Source of the DNA: an uncultured Verrucomicrobiota bacterium
Lineage (GTDB): Bacteria > Verrucomicrobiota > Verrucomicrobiia > Verrucomicrobiales > Verrucomicrobiaceae
DNA length: 64,000 bases
Reading direction: 5' to 3'
Assembly: GCA_903848465.1 (NCBI GenBank)
Contig: CAINGK010000184.1
Span: 1-64,000, forward strand
The translations under genes were made by a program, and so were the position numbers. Below the pieces are notes generated by a model, which had not been told where the DNA came from, searched no databases, and saw only the letters and a program-made list of their open reading frames with translations. Every line of letters starts with the position of its first letter. Position 1 is the first letter of the stretch. Below are positions 33,377-42,900 of this stretch, one piece after another.

Positions 33377-34984
33377 TCACTTCACCTCCACGCCACACTC
33401 CAGCATTTCCTTCCCCCAGTACGGATTTTGCAGTGACGTGCCAAGCTGAATCCATCCCGCATTGGCTGGGGCACCCGGCCAGAGTTGCTTTGTCATCGGG
33501 CACCTGAACACATGCACTTGGGGCAGAGCTGTCCGCATTTTAATGGCAACTACAGCCACCTCCTGGCTCCAGGGGAGAAAGGCTTTGCGCAGTTGTTGGA
33601 GGTCGGTGCTGGGACCGGGAGCAACGCAGGTGATCAGACCCGCAGGCGGCACTGGCAGCAACTTCAAAGCGGTGTTGGCCGCTGCGAGATCATCGCTGGC
33701 CAGCGCGGCATTGAGTCCTGCCACAGCGTGCATGAACTCGCCGAGTGCCGCCGGATTTGCAGACTCCGCTGCCGCAATCCCCTCAGACTCATCTGACAGG
33801 GCTAGGCCATTGATCTGCGCCTGGCTGTCAATAAGCATACTGCCGCTGGTGACCACGCGCTCCCCTTCCCTGAGTCCCTCGATGACTTCCCACGAAGCAT
33901 CACCTGCACGACCAAGCTTCACCGCGCGCTGTTGGTAGGAGTTGCCGGAAGTCTCAACATAGACACGCGTGGAAGCGCCAGCAAATAACACGGCGGTGCG
34001 CGGGATGGTGAGGACTTCAGGCGCATCCACTTCGATCACGCCTTCGACAAAAGTGTTGTTCCTGAGGAGTCGATCCGGATTCTCGATCACCACCCGCACC
34101 CGTGCGGCGCGCGTCGCCTCATCGAAATTCGGGCTGACGAAACCCACTCGCCCTTTGAAATCCCGACCCGGCAGCGATGCGGTGCGTACCGTCACGATCT
34201 GCCGCTCCCGCACCAGCGGCAGATCCTGCTCATACACCGTGAACATGCACCACATGCGCGTGAAGTCGGCGAGCTCGAAGAGCCTCTCCCCTTCCTTCAC
34301 ATACTGCCCCTCGCTGACGTAACTCTTCACGATGGTGCCGCCGAGTGAAGACAGCACGCCAAAGTAAACATCGTCTGGCTGGCGGTCTGGGATGGAGTTG
34401 ATCTGCTCAGCCACCAGTCCGTATCGTTCCAGCTTCTGCCGTGCTTGCAGCAGCGTCGCGCCCCCCTGTGGCAGCGCATTTTTGTATTCGTCTGCGGCAT
34501 TCAGCAAAGTGCGGCTGAAGATGGTCGCGATGGGCTGACGTCGCGCCACCGGCTGCCCCTCATGATTCATCGACAGCCCATCAATGCGGCCCTCGACCGG
34601 TGCGCTGATCACGGCATGACGCGACTCATCCTCTCCCATCATTCCCGCAACCCGCAGGGTACGAGCGAGACGCTGCCGTTTCACCTCGCTCACCTGCACG
34701 CCGATCACATTCGGACTGCCCGGTGGCAGCATGACGATGCCATCCGCAGCGTGCGTCGTCATTGTTCCACCCTCATGTGCCGCCACGAGATCCATGCCGC
34801 AGATCGTGCATTTACCCGCTTTGTCCGACTTTACCCATGGGTGCATCGGGCACTGGTTCCTCGTCAACTTGTCTGCGCTGACGTGGTCGTCTGGTTGTGC
34901 AGTGTGGGAAAAATAGCGCGCGCCAAACCAGCCGCAGGTCGCGGCGATCATTGCAATGAGGAGGAATGGTAGGAGGCGCTTCAT
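33377..34984 (-). CDS. RND efflux periplasmic adaptor (CusB type) with metal-binding N-terminus
   Basis: 535 residues. One N-terminal membrane anchor or uncleaved signal (MKRLLPFLLIAMIAATCGWF) is followed by a heavy-metal-binding domain with the CPMHPWVKSDKAGKCTICGM pattern (C45, C59, C62). The membrane-fusion core comes next (about 100-380: SAPVEGRIDGLSMNHEGQPV, GTIVKSYVSEGQYVKEGERL, VLTIPRTAVLFAG). The C-terminal 120 residues resemble DUF3347. The family bridges an RND pump (CusA) and an outer-membrane channel to export Cu(I) or Ag(I). No pump or channel gene adjoins it; its neighbours are giant exoproteins. It may work with a pump encoded elsewhere. Confidence 0.85.
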   Translation of the reverse strand: MKRLLPFLLIAMIAATCGWFGARYFSHTAQPDDHVSADKLTRNQCPMHPWVKSDKAGKCTICGMDLVAAHEGGTMTTHAADGIVMLPPGSPNVIGVQVSEVKRQRLARTLRVAGMMGEDESRHAVISAPVEGRIDGLSMNHEGQPVARRQPIATIFSRTLLNAADEYKNALPQGGATLLQARQKLERYGLVAEQINSIPDRQPDDVYFGVLSSLGGTIVKSYVSEGQYVKEGERLFELADFTRMWCMFTVYEQDLPLVRERQIVTVRTASLPGRDFKGRVGFVSPNFDEATRAARVRVVIENPDRLLRNNTFVEGVIEVDAPEVLTIPRTAVLFAGASTRVYVETSGNSYQQRAVKLGRAGDASWEVIEGLREGERVVTSGSMLIDSQAQINGLALSDESEGIAAAESANPAALGEFMHAVAGLNAALASDDLAAANTALKLLPVPPAGLITCVAPGPSTDLQQLRKAFLPWSQEVAVVAIKMRTALPQVHVFRCPMTKQLWPGAPANAGWIQLGTSLQNPYWGKEMLECGVEVK

Positions 34985-35060
34985 GGGCGGGTGGGATGGC
35001 GTGGCGTAAACGAGTCAAACCAATGACATGCCAGCGTGTGCTTGCGATGGCCAATCAGTC

Positions 35061-38000
35061 TCATTGCAGCCATGCTTTCAACCGGAAGAAGCTGCGTGCC
35101 CCAGCAGCAGCAACGGTCGCCATCAAGGTCTGGTTGCTAACGACGAGATCGGCGTAACCCGCAACAGCGGACCACGACGCGGAGGTCGTGATATCCGTCG
35201 TGCTTTCGATGGCGTAGTGCCGCGTGAGTCCCGCGTAGCCGCTGCCAGTGGCCTGCAAAGCGGTGAACGTGAGCGTGATGTTCGCACCTGAACGTGTGGC
35301 ACTGAGCAACGCGGCGGTGTTGGCAACTGAAGGGTTGGTGCCGAAGGTATATTCCTGCAGATTCGTCAGGCCATCGCCGTCGGGATCAGCGCTGTCAGCA
35401 GCACTGCCGATACTGGCTGTCGTCCCGAAGTAAAGCTGCCGCCAACTGGTAATCGGTGCGGCGATGACGAGCGTACCGCTGCTGCTGCCAGTGTAAATAG
35501 CATCGGCGACGGTGGCGACGACGGTGTAGCTGCCCGCCGCAGTCGGCGCAGTCGCGGAGGCGTTGTAGGTGATCGTAATGCCGAGATTCGTTGGCGTTGT
35601 CGTCGCGGTGACCGCTTTCGGAGTGCCATCAAAAGTCTGCTGCAGATTTCCAAGCACAACGGGAGCGACAAATTTGTTCACGGTGATTACTACTTTGCCT
35701 GCACCACCCGCACCGCCTGCGATGGTCACGTTGCTGGAATCACGCGCACCACCGCCGCCACCACCGGGCTGACTGCCACTGGTGCCGCTGACGGAGTTGT
35801 TCACCGTGCCCGCACCACCGGTGCCGCCGCCCGTAGGTGCAGTCGCGCCGACGTTCGTCGCAGTGCTTGCGCCGATGGCTGCTGATCCCGCACCACTGCC
35901 GCCGCCGCCAGCACCGCTCCCGGTCGCCGTGGCACCGCTGCCGCCTGCGAAAGTCACATCACCTGCGCTCGCAGTTGCCGAACCAGTTCCACCAGTACCG
36001 TAGCGCGTCGTGCTGGTAGTACCAATCGCGCTCGCGCCACCGGCTCCGCCTTTCGCGATGATGGTGCTGGACGGCGTGTTCACCGTATTGAACCAGGAGT
36101 CGCCGCCAGCGACGGTCGTGCCGGTGACTGCGGAATTGTTCACGCCCCCCGCACCAACGTTGAGATAGTAGGTCGTGCCCGGCACCACACTCATGGAGAC
36201 CAGCTTCACATACGCTCCGCCTGCGCCGCCGCCACCATACTGCACGCTGCCAGAACTGCCTGTGCGCTGAGCACTGCCGCCCGCACCGCCGCCGCCCCAG
36301 CATTCGATTTGAATGGCCACCGCATTCGCCGGGCAAACCCATGTCGTCACGCCTGTGCTGCTGACCGGCGTGCTGGGGTCTTGGATCACCAGTGTCGCGG
36401 TCGCGCTGCCGGAGTAGTTTGGACCAGTGATGGTACCGATCATGTTGTAACTGCCAATGGCGGATGGTGCGCTCGTGGAGCCGTTGTAGGTCACACTCAA
36501 GGCCAGGCCCGCAGGACTGGTCGTCGGCGTCACCGCCTTTGGATAGCCATCGAATGCGCACAGCAAATTACTGGGGAAAATCACGCTCGCTGCCGCAGGC
36601 AAAATGACCAGCGTGGCCGTCGTGCTGCCGCTGTAGTTCACGTTGTTGATCGTCGCGGCAACGGTGTAGCTGCCAATGGCGCTCGGCGCGGTGGTGCTCG
36701 GACCGCTGCCGCTGTCATACGTGAGGACTACTCCCAGATTGGCGGGTACAGTTGTCACCGTCGGAGTCTTCGCGGTGCCGTCATAATTTTGTGCAAGGCT
36801 GCCCAGCGTCGCGCTCGCAGTTGCTTTGGAAATCACCAGCATAGCCGTTGCGATCCCGGCATAGGTCGCGTCGTTGATGATGCCCGTGACCGCATAGCTG
36901 CCCGCATTCGTAGGCGCAGTTGCGGTCGCGCCAGTGCCGTCGTCATACGTGAGGTTCACCGTGAGTGCCGCCGGGTTGGTCGAGTAACTCGCCGGTTTCG
37001 CGGTGCCGTCATACGTTTGCGCAAGGCTGCCGAGAATGACGCTCGCTGCGAGTTTGCTGCCAAAATTCAGCGCCACGCTTGATGCGGTCGCGTTTGTCTC
37101 ATCGGTCACGCTGTAGGCAAAACTCGCCGCGCCAGTGTAGTTGCTGTTTGGCGTGAATTGCGCAGTGACACCGTCAGACAGCAGGCTCACTGTGCCATTG
37201 ACCGGGGACGACACCGTGTACGTGAGCGGCACAAACGGCCCCGCCGTCGAAGTGACGAGCGATTTCAAATTGAAGTTCACTGTGTGATTCGCGACGGCGC
37301 TCGCGGAGCCACTTGCCCCGGTGAGCGGCGTGCTCTTGGTAATCGTGATGCCGCTGTAGGCGATGCTGCCAACAGCAGTGCTGCCAACACCGAGTGCCAC
37401 CGTATCGAAGCTCGTGATGACAGCGGCGCTGTCCGTCGCCGTCACAGACACCGGCGTCAAAGTGCCACCACTGTAGCTTGCGGTGGTGACCACCTGCGAA
37501 ACCCCTGTACGCCGAATGGTGATCGTGGCTGTATAACTCGTGCCCGCAACGAGCGACTGCACCACGCCACCCGTGCCATTCACCGCCCAGGGGGTGTTCA
37601 CCGGCGTGGTTAATATTGTGTCTGAGCCTCCGCGCTTGGCCACCACAACAGGAGTCTCCGGTGCCGTCGGTGCAGGATTGATGAACGAGCCATAGCCCGT
37701 ACCCGTGTAGTTGGCCGGGTTCGCGTTCGCATCGCTGGTGATGCGCGTTGCTCCACTCAAAAGCACGCCCGCGCGCAGGCCATTCGCTGCATCAAGCGGT
37801 GCGGTGACGGTGAAGTTGAACGACAGCGTAAGCGCGTCACCGATGTTCAAATTCTGCGTCGGGAAATACGCTACTGCCTGCCGCGTCGCATTGTTTGAAG
37901 TCAAGGTGATGCCGCCATTTGCAACCGGCGTGTTGTTCCCGCTCACGCCACTGCAAAACCACGTAAGCGATGCTGGTGGATTCTGCGTCGTGCGCGTGTT

Positions 38001-39905
38001 GCCCGGAAACGACTCGGCAACCACCGGATAATTCGGCAGCGTCGCCGCAACGATACCAACCTCCGAGCGCAGCAGCGGCCGCACCGCCGCACCTGATGCA
38101 CTGCGTTGAAAATCACCAATGTCTCGTCCCGTCGCTGGCCGCGCGAGTCCACGAACATCAATGCCGCCCTGCGTTGCAACATTGCCCGCCAGATTGTAGC
38201 TCGGCCCAGTCGTCGAAGTATCATTGATTGCCAGCAGTGTCTGAGCCGTGCCGATGAGCGGACTGTTTGACGAGGGCACGGTGAGCACATTGAACAAATC
38301 CGTCATGAGCGGGTCCGCGCTAGAGGTGATCGTGTTGTTCGCGCCTAACATCACGCTGGCACTGCCGAGCTGCGCCGCCGTCGCGGAAAAAACATAATTT
38401 CCCTGCGCCTGCCCGCCATGATTCGAGAGCGCATCCACCACATCCGCCGTGATGCCACCACCGTTGATGTTGGCCCCGTAATAGATGAGGTTGTTGCAGA
38501 ACTGCGTCCCGTAGGGTGCATTGGTCCCGTATTGCGAATTGCCGAGCGTCAGCGTGTTGCAGTTGATGAAGGTGTTGTTAAAAATCTGCGAGTAATTGGC
38601 GGTCTCGTAGGTGGTCGTGCCGTTGTCCGTATTGGCCAGGCTTCCGAGTGTGCCGGTGCTCGTCGTGCCATTGCCGACGATGAGTGCGAAACTCGACCCC
38701 GAGTTGCCGCTGATGTTGTAGAAGTAGTTGTTCGAAACCGTGTGCCCAAAACCAAACACGCGCACGCCGCCCATGCGCGGATTCAGCGGTTCGGTGAACA
38801 CCACATTTCCGCCCGAATCATAGGCACCGCCTGCGAGGAAGCAGTTCCCCTGTACCACCGAGTAGTCGCCCTGCCGTAGGGAGACGTGCCCGTAGTTGTT
38901 GAGGAAAGTGTTGTAGCGGATCGTATTCTGGATCGACTTGCTGCTGATCATCTCCGGCTCTCCCGTGTTCTCATTCACCTGTCCGTCCACGGCCATGATC
39001 GAGTGGTAAAATGCATTGTACTCAACTGTGACATTGAAGTTGTAAATCGAGAGCGCGCCGACGCCGATGCGCATTGTCTCCCAGCCGTTGGTCATCGACG
39101 AAGCGACCGTGCCATCTGCGGGTGCATAAAGCCGCGCATCGCCTGAATCCGGCACAAGCCGCTGCCCGAAGTAATTGTAGCGCACCGCGTGAAAGCCCCA
39201 GTCCACCGTGTCCGTGGTATCCTTGCTAAAAATAATCGTCGGCCCATGAATGGATGTGCGGCTGTATCCATTGTCGATGACGTTGATGTCATTCGTGTTG
39301 AAATCACGTCCCTGGAAGTCGCAATGCTGGATGGTGTGATGATAGCCGGAGACGTTGATCCACGGCCCGCTGTGATCGTTCACGCTGGTGCAAGTCGTCC
39401 CACAGTGATCGAACTGGATGTGCGAAACCGTCATGTAGCGTGACAGTGCCGCCATCGCGATGAGGTAGGCGTTCGCATCGCTCGGGCTGTAGTCCGAGTA
39501 GGCACCGACCTGCTTCATCCCACTTGCTGGTCCGAAAGTGACGCCCGCAAACACAATGCCGGTGCCGGCCAGCGTGACCTGCGACACACCACCAATCACC
39601 ACGCCGCCAGCAACAGGGTTGTAGTTCGTGTCACAGGCATAAATGATCGCGGGGTCTGTCTGCGCCTGCGCATCCGTCATCGCGCCTGTGAGCGTCGCGA
39701 CGATGCCGCCCCAAGTCGTGCCGCCCTTGAGATACACCCGGTCACCGGCATTCAGCGTGGCAAAGCTCGCACCGTTCTTGTCTGTCAGCGCATTGAACTG
39801 CGTCGCATTGTCCACGAAGTAGCTCGTAGCGTACGCGTCACAGATCCCCAGCACTACGAACAGCGCCAAAGTAAGCAGCATGCAATTGCGTGAGGCGTGA
39901 GTCAT
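35061..39905 (-). CDS. Secreted PL6-family polysaccharide lyase with MBG and glycine-rich domains
   Basis: About 1614 residues from the chosen ATG, which gives a signal peptide (MLLTLALFVVLGICDAYA within the leader); an in-frame ATG 25 codons upstream gives a worse leader. Residues 25-600 are a right-handed beta-helix of polysaccharide lyase family 6. NGWETMRIGV is followed by EMISSKS (K323) and VSLRQGD (R344). These are 21 residues apart, as are K250 and R271 of chondroitinase B. Likely substrates are alginate or dermatan-type chondroitin. Downstream are a concanavalin-like region, three to four MBG domains (SLAQTYDGTAKPASYSTNP), a glycine-rich domain (CWGGGGAGGSAQ), a Ca-binding DPDGDGLTNLQEY and a C-terminal domain ending SFFRLKAWLQ, probably for secretion or anchoring. 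Confidence 0.82.
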   Translation of the reverse strand: MTHASRNCMLLTLALFVVLGICDAYATSYFVDNATQFNALTDKNGASFATLNAGDRVYLKGGTTWGGIVATLTGAMTDAQAQTDPAIIYACDTNYNPVAGGVVIGGVSQVTLAGTGIVFAGVTFGPASGMKQVGAYSDYSPSDANAYLIAMAALSRYMTVSHIQFDHCGTTCTSVNDHSGPWINVSGYHHTIQHCDFQGRDFNTNDINVIDNGYSRTSIHGPTIIFSKDTTDTVDWGFHAVRYNYFGQRLVPDSGDARLYAPADGTVASSMTNGWETMRIGVGALSIYNFNVTVEYNAFYHSIMAVDGQVNENTGEPEMISSKSIQNTIRYNTFLNNYGHVSLRQGDYSVVQGNCFLAGGAYDSGGNVVFTEPLNPRMGGVRVFGFGHTVSNNYFYNISGNSGSSFALIVGNGTTSTGTLGSLANTDNGTTTYETANYSQIFNNTFINCNTLTLGNSQYGTNAPYGTQFCNNLIYYGANINGGGITADVVDALSNHGGQAQGNYVFSATAAQLGSASVMLGANNTITSSADPLMTDLFNVLTVPSSNSPLIGTAQTLLAINDTSTTGPSYNLAGNVATQGGIDVRGLARPATGRDIGDFQRSASGAAVRPLLRSEVGIVAATLPNYPVVAESFPGNTRTTQNPPASLTWFCSGVSGNNTPVANGGITLTSNNATRQAVAYFPTQNLNIGDALTLSFNFTVTAPLDAANGLRAGVLLSGATRITSDANANPANYTGTGYGSFINPAPTAPETPVVVAKRGGSDTILTTPVNTPWAVNGTGGVVQSLVAGTSYTATITIRRTGVSQVVTTASYSGGTLTPVSVTATDSAAVITSFDTVALGVGSTAVGSIAYSGITITKSTPLTGASGSASAVANHTVNFNLKSLVTSTAGPFVPLTYTVSSPVNGTVSLLSDGVTAQFTPNSNYTGAASFAYSVTDETNATASSVALNFGSKLAASVILGSLAQTYDGTAKPASYSTNPAALTVNLTYDDGTGATATAPTNAGSYAVTGIINDATYAGIATAMLVISKATASATLGSLAQNYDGTAKTPTVTTVPANLGVVLTYDSGSGPSTTAPSAIGSYTVAATINNVNYSGSTTATLVILPAAASVIFPSNLLCAFDGYPKAVTPTTSPAGLALSVTYNGSTSAPSAIGSYNMIGTITGPNYSGSATATLVIQDPSTPVSSTGVTTWVCPANAVAIQIECWGGGGAGGSAQRTGSSGSVQYGGGGAGGAYVKLVSMSVVPGTTYYLNVGAGGVNNSAVTGTTVAGGDSWFNTVNTPSSTIIAKGGAGGASAIGTTSTTRYGTGGTGSATASAGDVTFAGGSGATATGSGAGGGGSGAGSAAIGASTATNVGATAPTGGGTGGAGTVNNSVSGTSGSQPGGGGGGARDSSNVTIAGGAGGAGKVVITVNKFVAPVVLGNLQQTFDGTPKAVTATTTPTNLGITITYNASATAPTAAGSYTVVATVADAIYTGSSSGTLVIAAPITSWRQLYFGTTASIGSAADSADPDGDGLTNLQEYTFGTNPSVANTAALLSATRSGANITLTFTALQATGSGYAGLTRHYAIESTTDITTSASWSAVAGYADLVVSNQTLMATVAAAGARSFFRLKAWLQ

Positions 39906-39987
39906 GGTCAGGTTGGTGGCACAAAGATGGGAGCGGCCCGAGGTGCCGCCACCGCATTTACGCATGAAACCGGTGGGCAAAGCCAGT

Positions 39988-42900
39988 TCAATTCACGGTA
40001 AGCACTACAGTCTGGCGCGTTGTGCCGCCAGAATTTGAGGCGCTGACTTCGATGTTGTAGGTTCCGGCGGTGGTCGGTGTTCCACTGATGAGGCCGGTTT
40101 TGGGGTTCACGCTCAGGCCGCCGGGCACGCCGGTGTTGCCGGATTGCAGGATCGCACTGTAGCCGGTCGGGCTGTTCGTCGCGGTGATCTGGTAGGTGAA
40201 GGCAGCACCATGGGTCCCGGAAGCGGTCGCACTGCTGGTGATGGCTGGCGGCGCAACCACGGCTTGAATGACCGCGCGGTAAAAGCCTTTGGCCAGGCCC
40301 AGACGCGTGGTGTCGGTTTCAGCGTAAGTGGCTGAGGTGCCATCGCTGGTGGCTACACCCACGGTGATCCAACTTCCCGCCGTCATGTCCGGCGAGTACT
40401 GCACCAGGAAGCTTGATCCCGTGGTGGCGTTGAAATTGAAGCTGACGTTGTTACTGCTTCCCGTCAGCGTGGCACTGGCGGCTGCTATCGTTTCCGTGGC
40501 GGCACTGGTGACGACAAACTGCCCCATCAAGCCGCCATCCTCGTGGTTGAGCATGTGGCAATGGAACATGTAGGGGTTGTTCGGGCTAGCAAAGTCATCG
40601 TATTTCGCGATCACCGTCACGGTCTCGCCTTTGGGCACATACACCGTGTCCTTCCAGCCAGATTCATAGCTCGCAGGCAGTCCGTTGGACGATGTCGCCA
40701 CGCCGCCCACCGTGTTGAAGATCTGCGCGCTGTTGCCGCCGGTCTGGAGATTGCGCGCGATGATGTTGAACTTGATGTCGTGAATATGGAGCGAGTGCCC
40801 AAAGACACCGCCAGCCTGAATCACCCACTTCTCCACGGCATTGAGCGGGATAGTGAAATTGTTCACCGTGGGCGAGTAGGCGATGTTGTTGAAGCTGAAG
40901 CCAGGAGTTCCGCCGTTGCCGCCAGTGATGCTCACTGTGCGGGTGTTGGTCACATTGGCATTGGTCCAGTAGGTGTTGCTGGCGAGGGTCGCAGGCACCG
41001 CAGTGATGGCACCGGAGGTGGCCGCAGCCACATTGATGTGCAGCACGATGAAGTCGGAGTTGCACAGCAGGCCGCCGTTCTCCGGCCCCGATGTGCCATT
41101 GGGCGTGCGGGTATTGGACTCGCTGCCGCCAAAGCCAAAGAAAGCACCGCCGGGTCCGCCTGCCGTGCCTAGATTGTCATAGGCCTTGAGATCAATCGAG
41201 TTGCCAACGGCATCCTGACTCAGATCGACCAGAATCTCCACACGCTCGCCGATCATCATCGTTACTTGGCTTACTTGCACAGGTGCGTTTAACAGACCCT
41301 GGTCGTTGGCGATGACGTAAAAATTCCGGTTATCGCTGAAGCCAAAGCGATAGCCGCGCTGAATATCGGCATTGAGGATGCGTAGCCGCACAAACTGTTT
41401 TGGCAGGCTGACCTGCGGGTTCATCGTACCGTTGACCAGCACGTAGTCGCCGTAGTTGTCCGTGCTGGAGGTGCTGCCATCAGCTTGCACGTACTGATTG
41501 GCACTGAACTCATTGGTGGCAGCTAAGAAGCGTCGGGTCGTCACGGCCAGTGGAATGTCATCCACGCCGTAGGTGCGTGGCAGAGCCAGCGCGGCCTCTT
41601 GCGGATCACGCACGATGATGAAGCCGCCAGCGCCGAGGGTGAGCTGTTCCTGCGTGGCCATGTGCAGATGCGGGTGGTACCAGTAGGTGGCCGCATTGTT
41701 TTTCACCGTAAACGTCGGCGACCAGTTCGAGCCGCCGGCCACCACTTGGCGCGGGCCACCATCCATGATCGCGGGAATGTGGAAGCCATGCCAGTGGACG
41801 GTTGTGGTCGTCGAGCGCAGCAGCGTGGAACTGGACAGATCGAGGTGGTTGCTCACATTGAGCTGCACGGTGTCGCCCTGGTTCAGGATCAACGTCGGCC
41901 CCCACATCAAAGCACCGTTGTACCCCAGAGTCGTCGTGCCTGGGGAGGGGCCAAGTGTTGTTGAAGGATTGATGCCGAGCGTCGGGTTGGTCGAGGAAAA
42001 CGTTGGGAACTGTTTGTTCGTCTGATTCAGATTCAAATTAAACAGGGTGCCATTCATCGCCGCAGGGATGATGAGAGGGTTGTAAGTCTGAGCGGTGGTC
42101 AGCGTGACCGTGATAGCACTGCTGTTCGCCAGATTGCCCGCGCCATCGGTGGCCGTGGCGATGATCGCATTGGTGCCAAAGCCGAGCGGCACCGTGGCGG
42201 CCCAGGTGGCAAAATTGTTGCTGCTGGTGGCGGCCACATTGTTCACCTTCACGCCGCTGACACCTGAGAGCGAATCGCTGCTCGTGCCCGTGACCGTGAT
42301 CGTGCTGGCAGTGGTGGATCCACCCGTGGCAGGCGTGCTGATTGTCACCGTAGGAGCCACGGTATCCTGTGTCGATGAGACCGTGCTGCTGTAAGCCGAA
42401 GAGCCGACGCTATTCGTCGCCAGCACACGATAGTAATACGTCACACCGCTGGTGAGATTGGTGAATGACGCACTCGGACTTGTGACCGTCTGCGACGAAA
42501 GTAGGCTGGTGGTGAAATTGGCGCTTGAGGCAATCTGCACCGTGTAACTCGTCGCTGTGGCCACTGCCGGCCAAGTCATCCACTGTGAAGCACTCGCACT
42601 GTATGCGGGCAGAGTCAAAGTCGGTGCCGCAGGGACAGTTGGAGTGCCGTTGGTTATGAGCAAGGATGCAGCGCGCGTGGTGCTGCCGCTGCCGTTCGTG
42701 CTATTGGTGAAGGTGATCGTGTCGCTGTAAGTCGCGGCACTGAGGCTGTTCGCGCTTGCGGTATTAATAGCGACAGTCACCGTGGTATTAGCCCCTGCGG
42801 CCAGCGTGCCGCTGGTGCCTGAGAGATTCAGCCATGCGGCAGTTTTCCCGGCAGTCCAGCTCAGCGTACCGGTTCCCGAGTTGGTGAGCGTATAGCTGAG

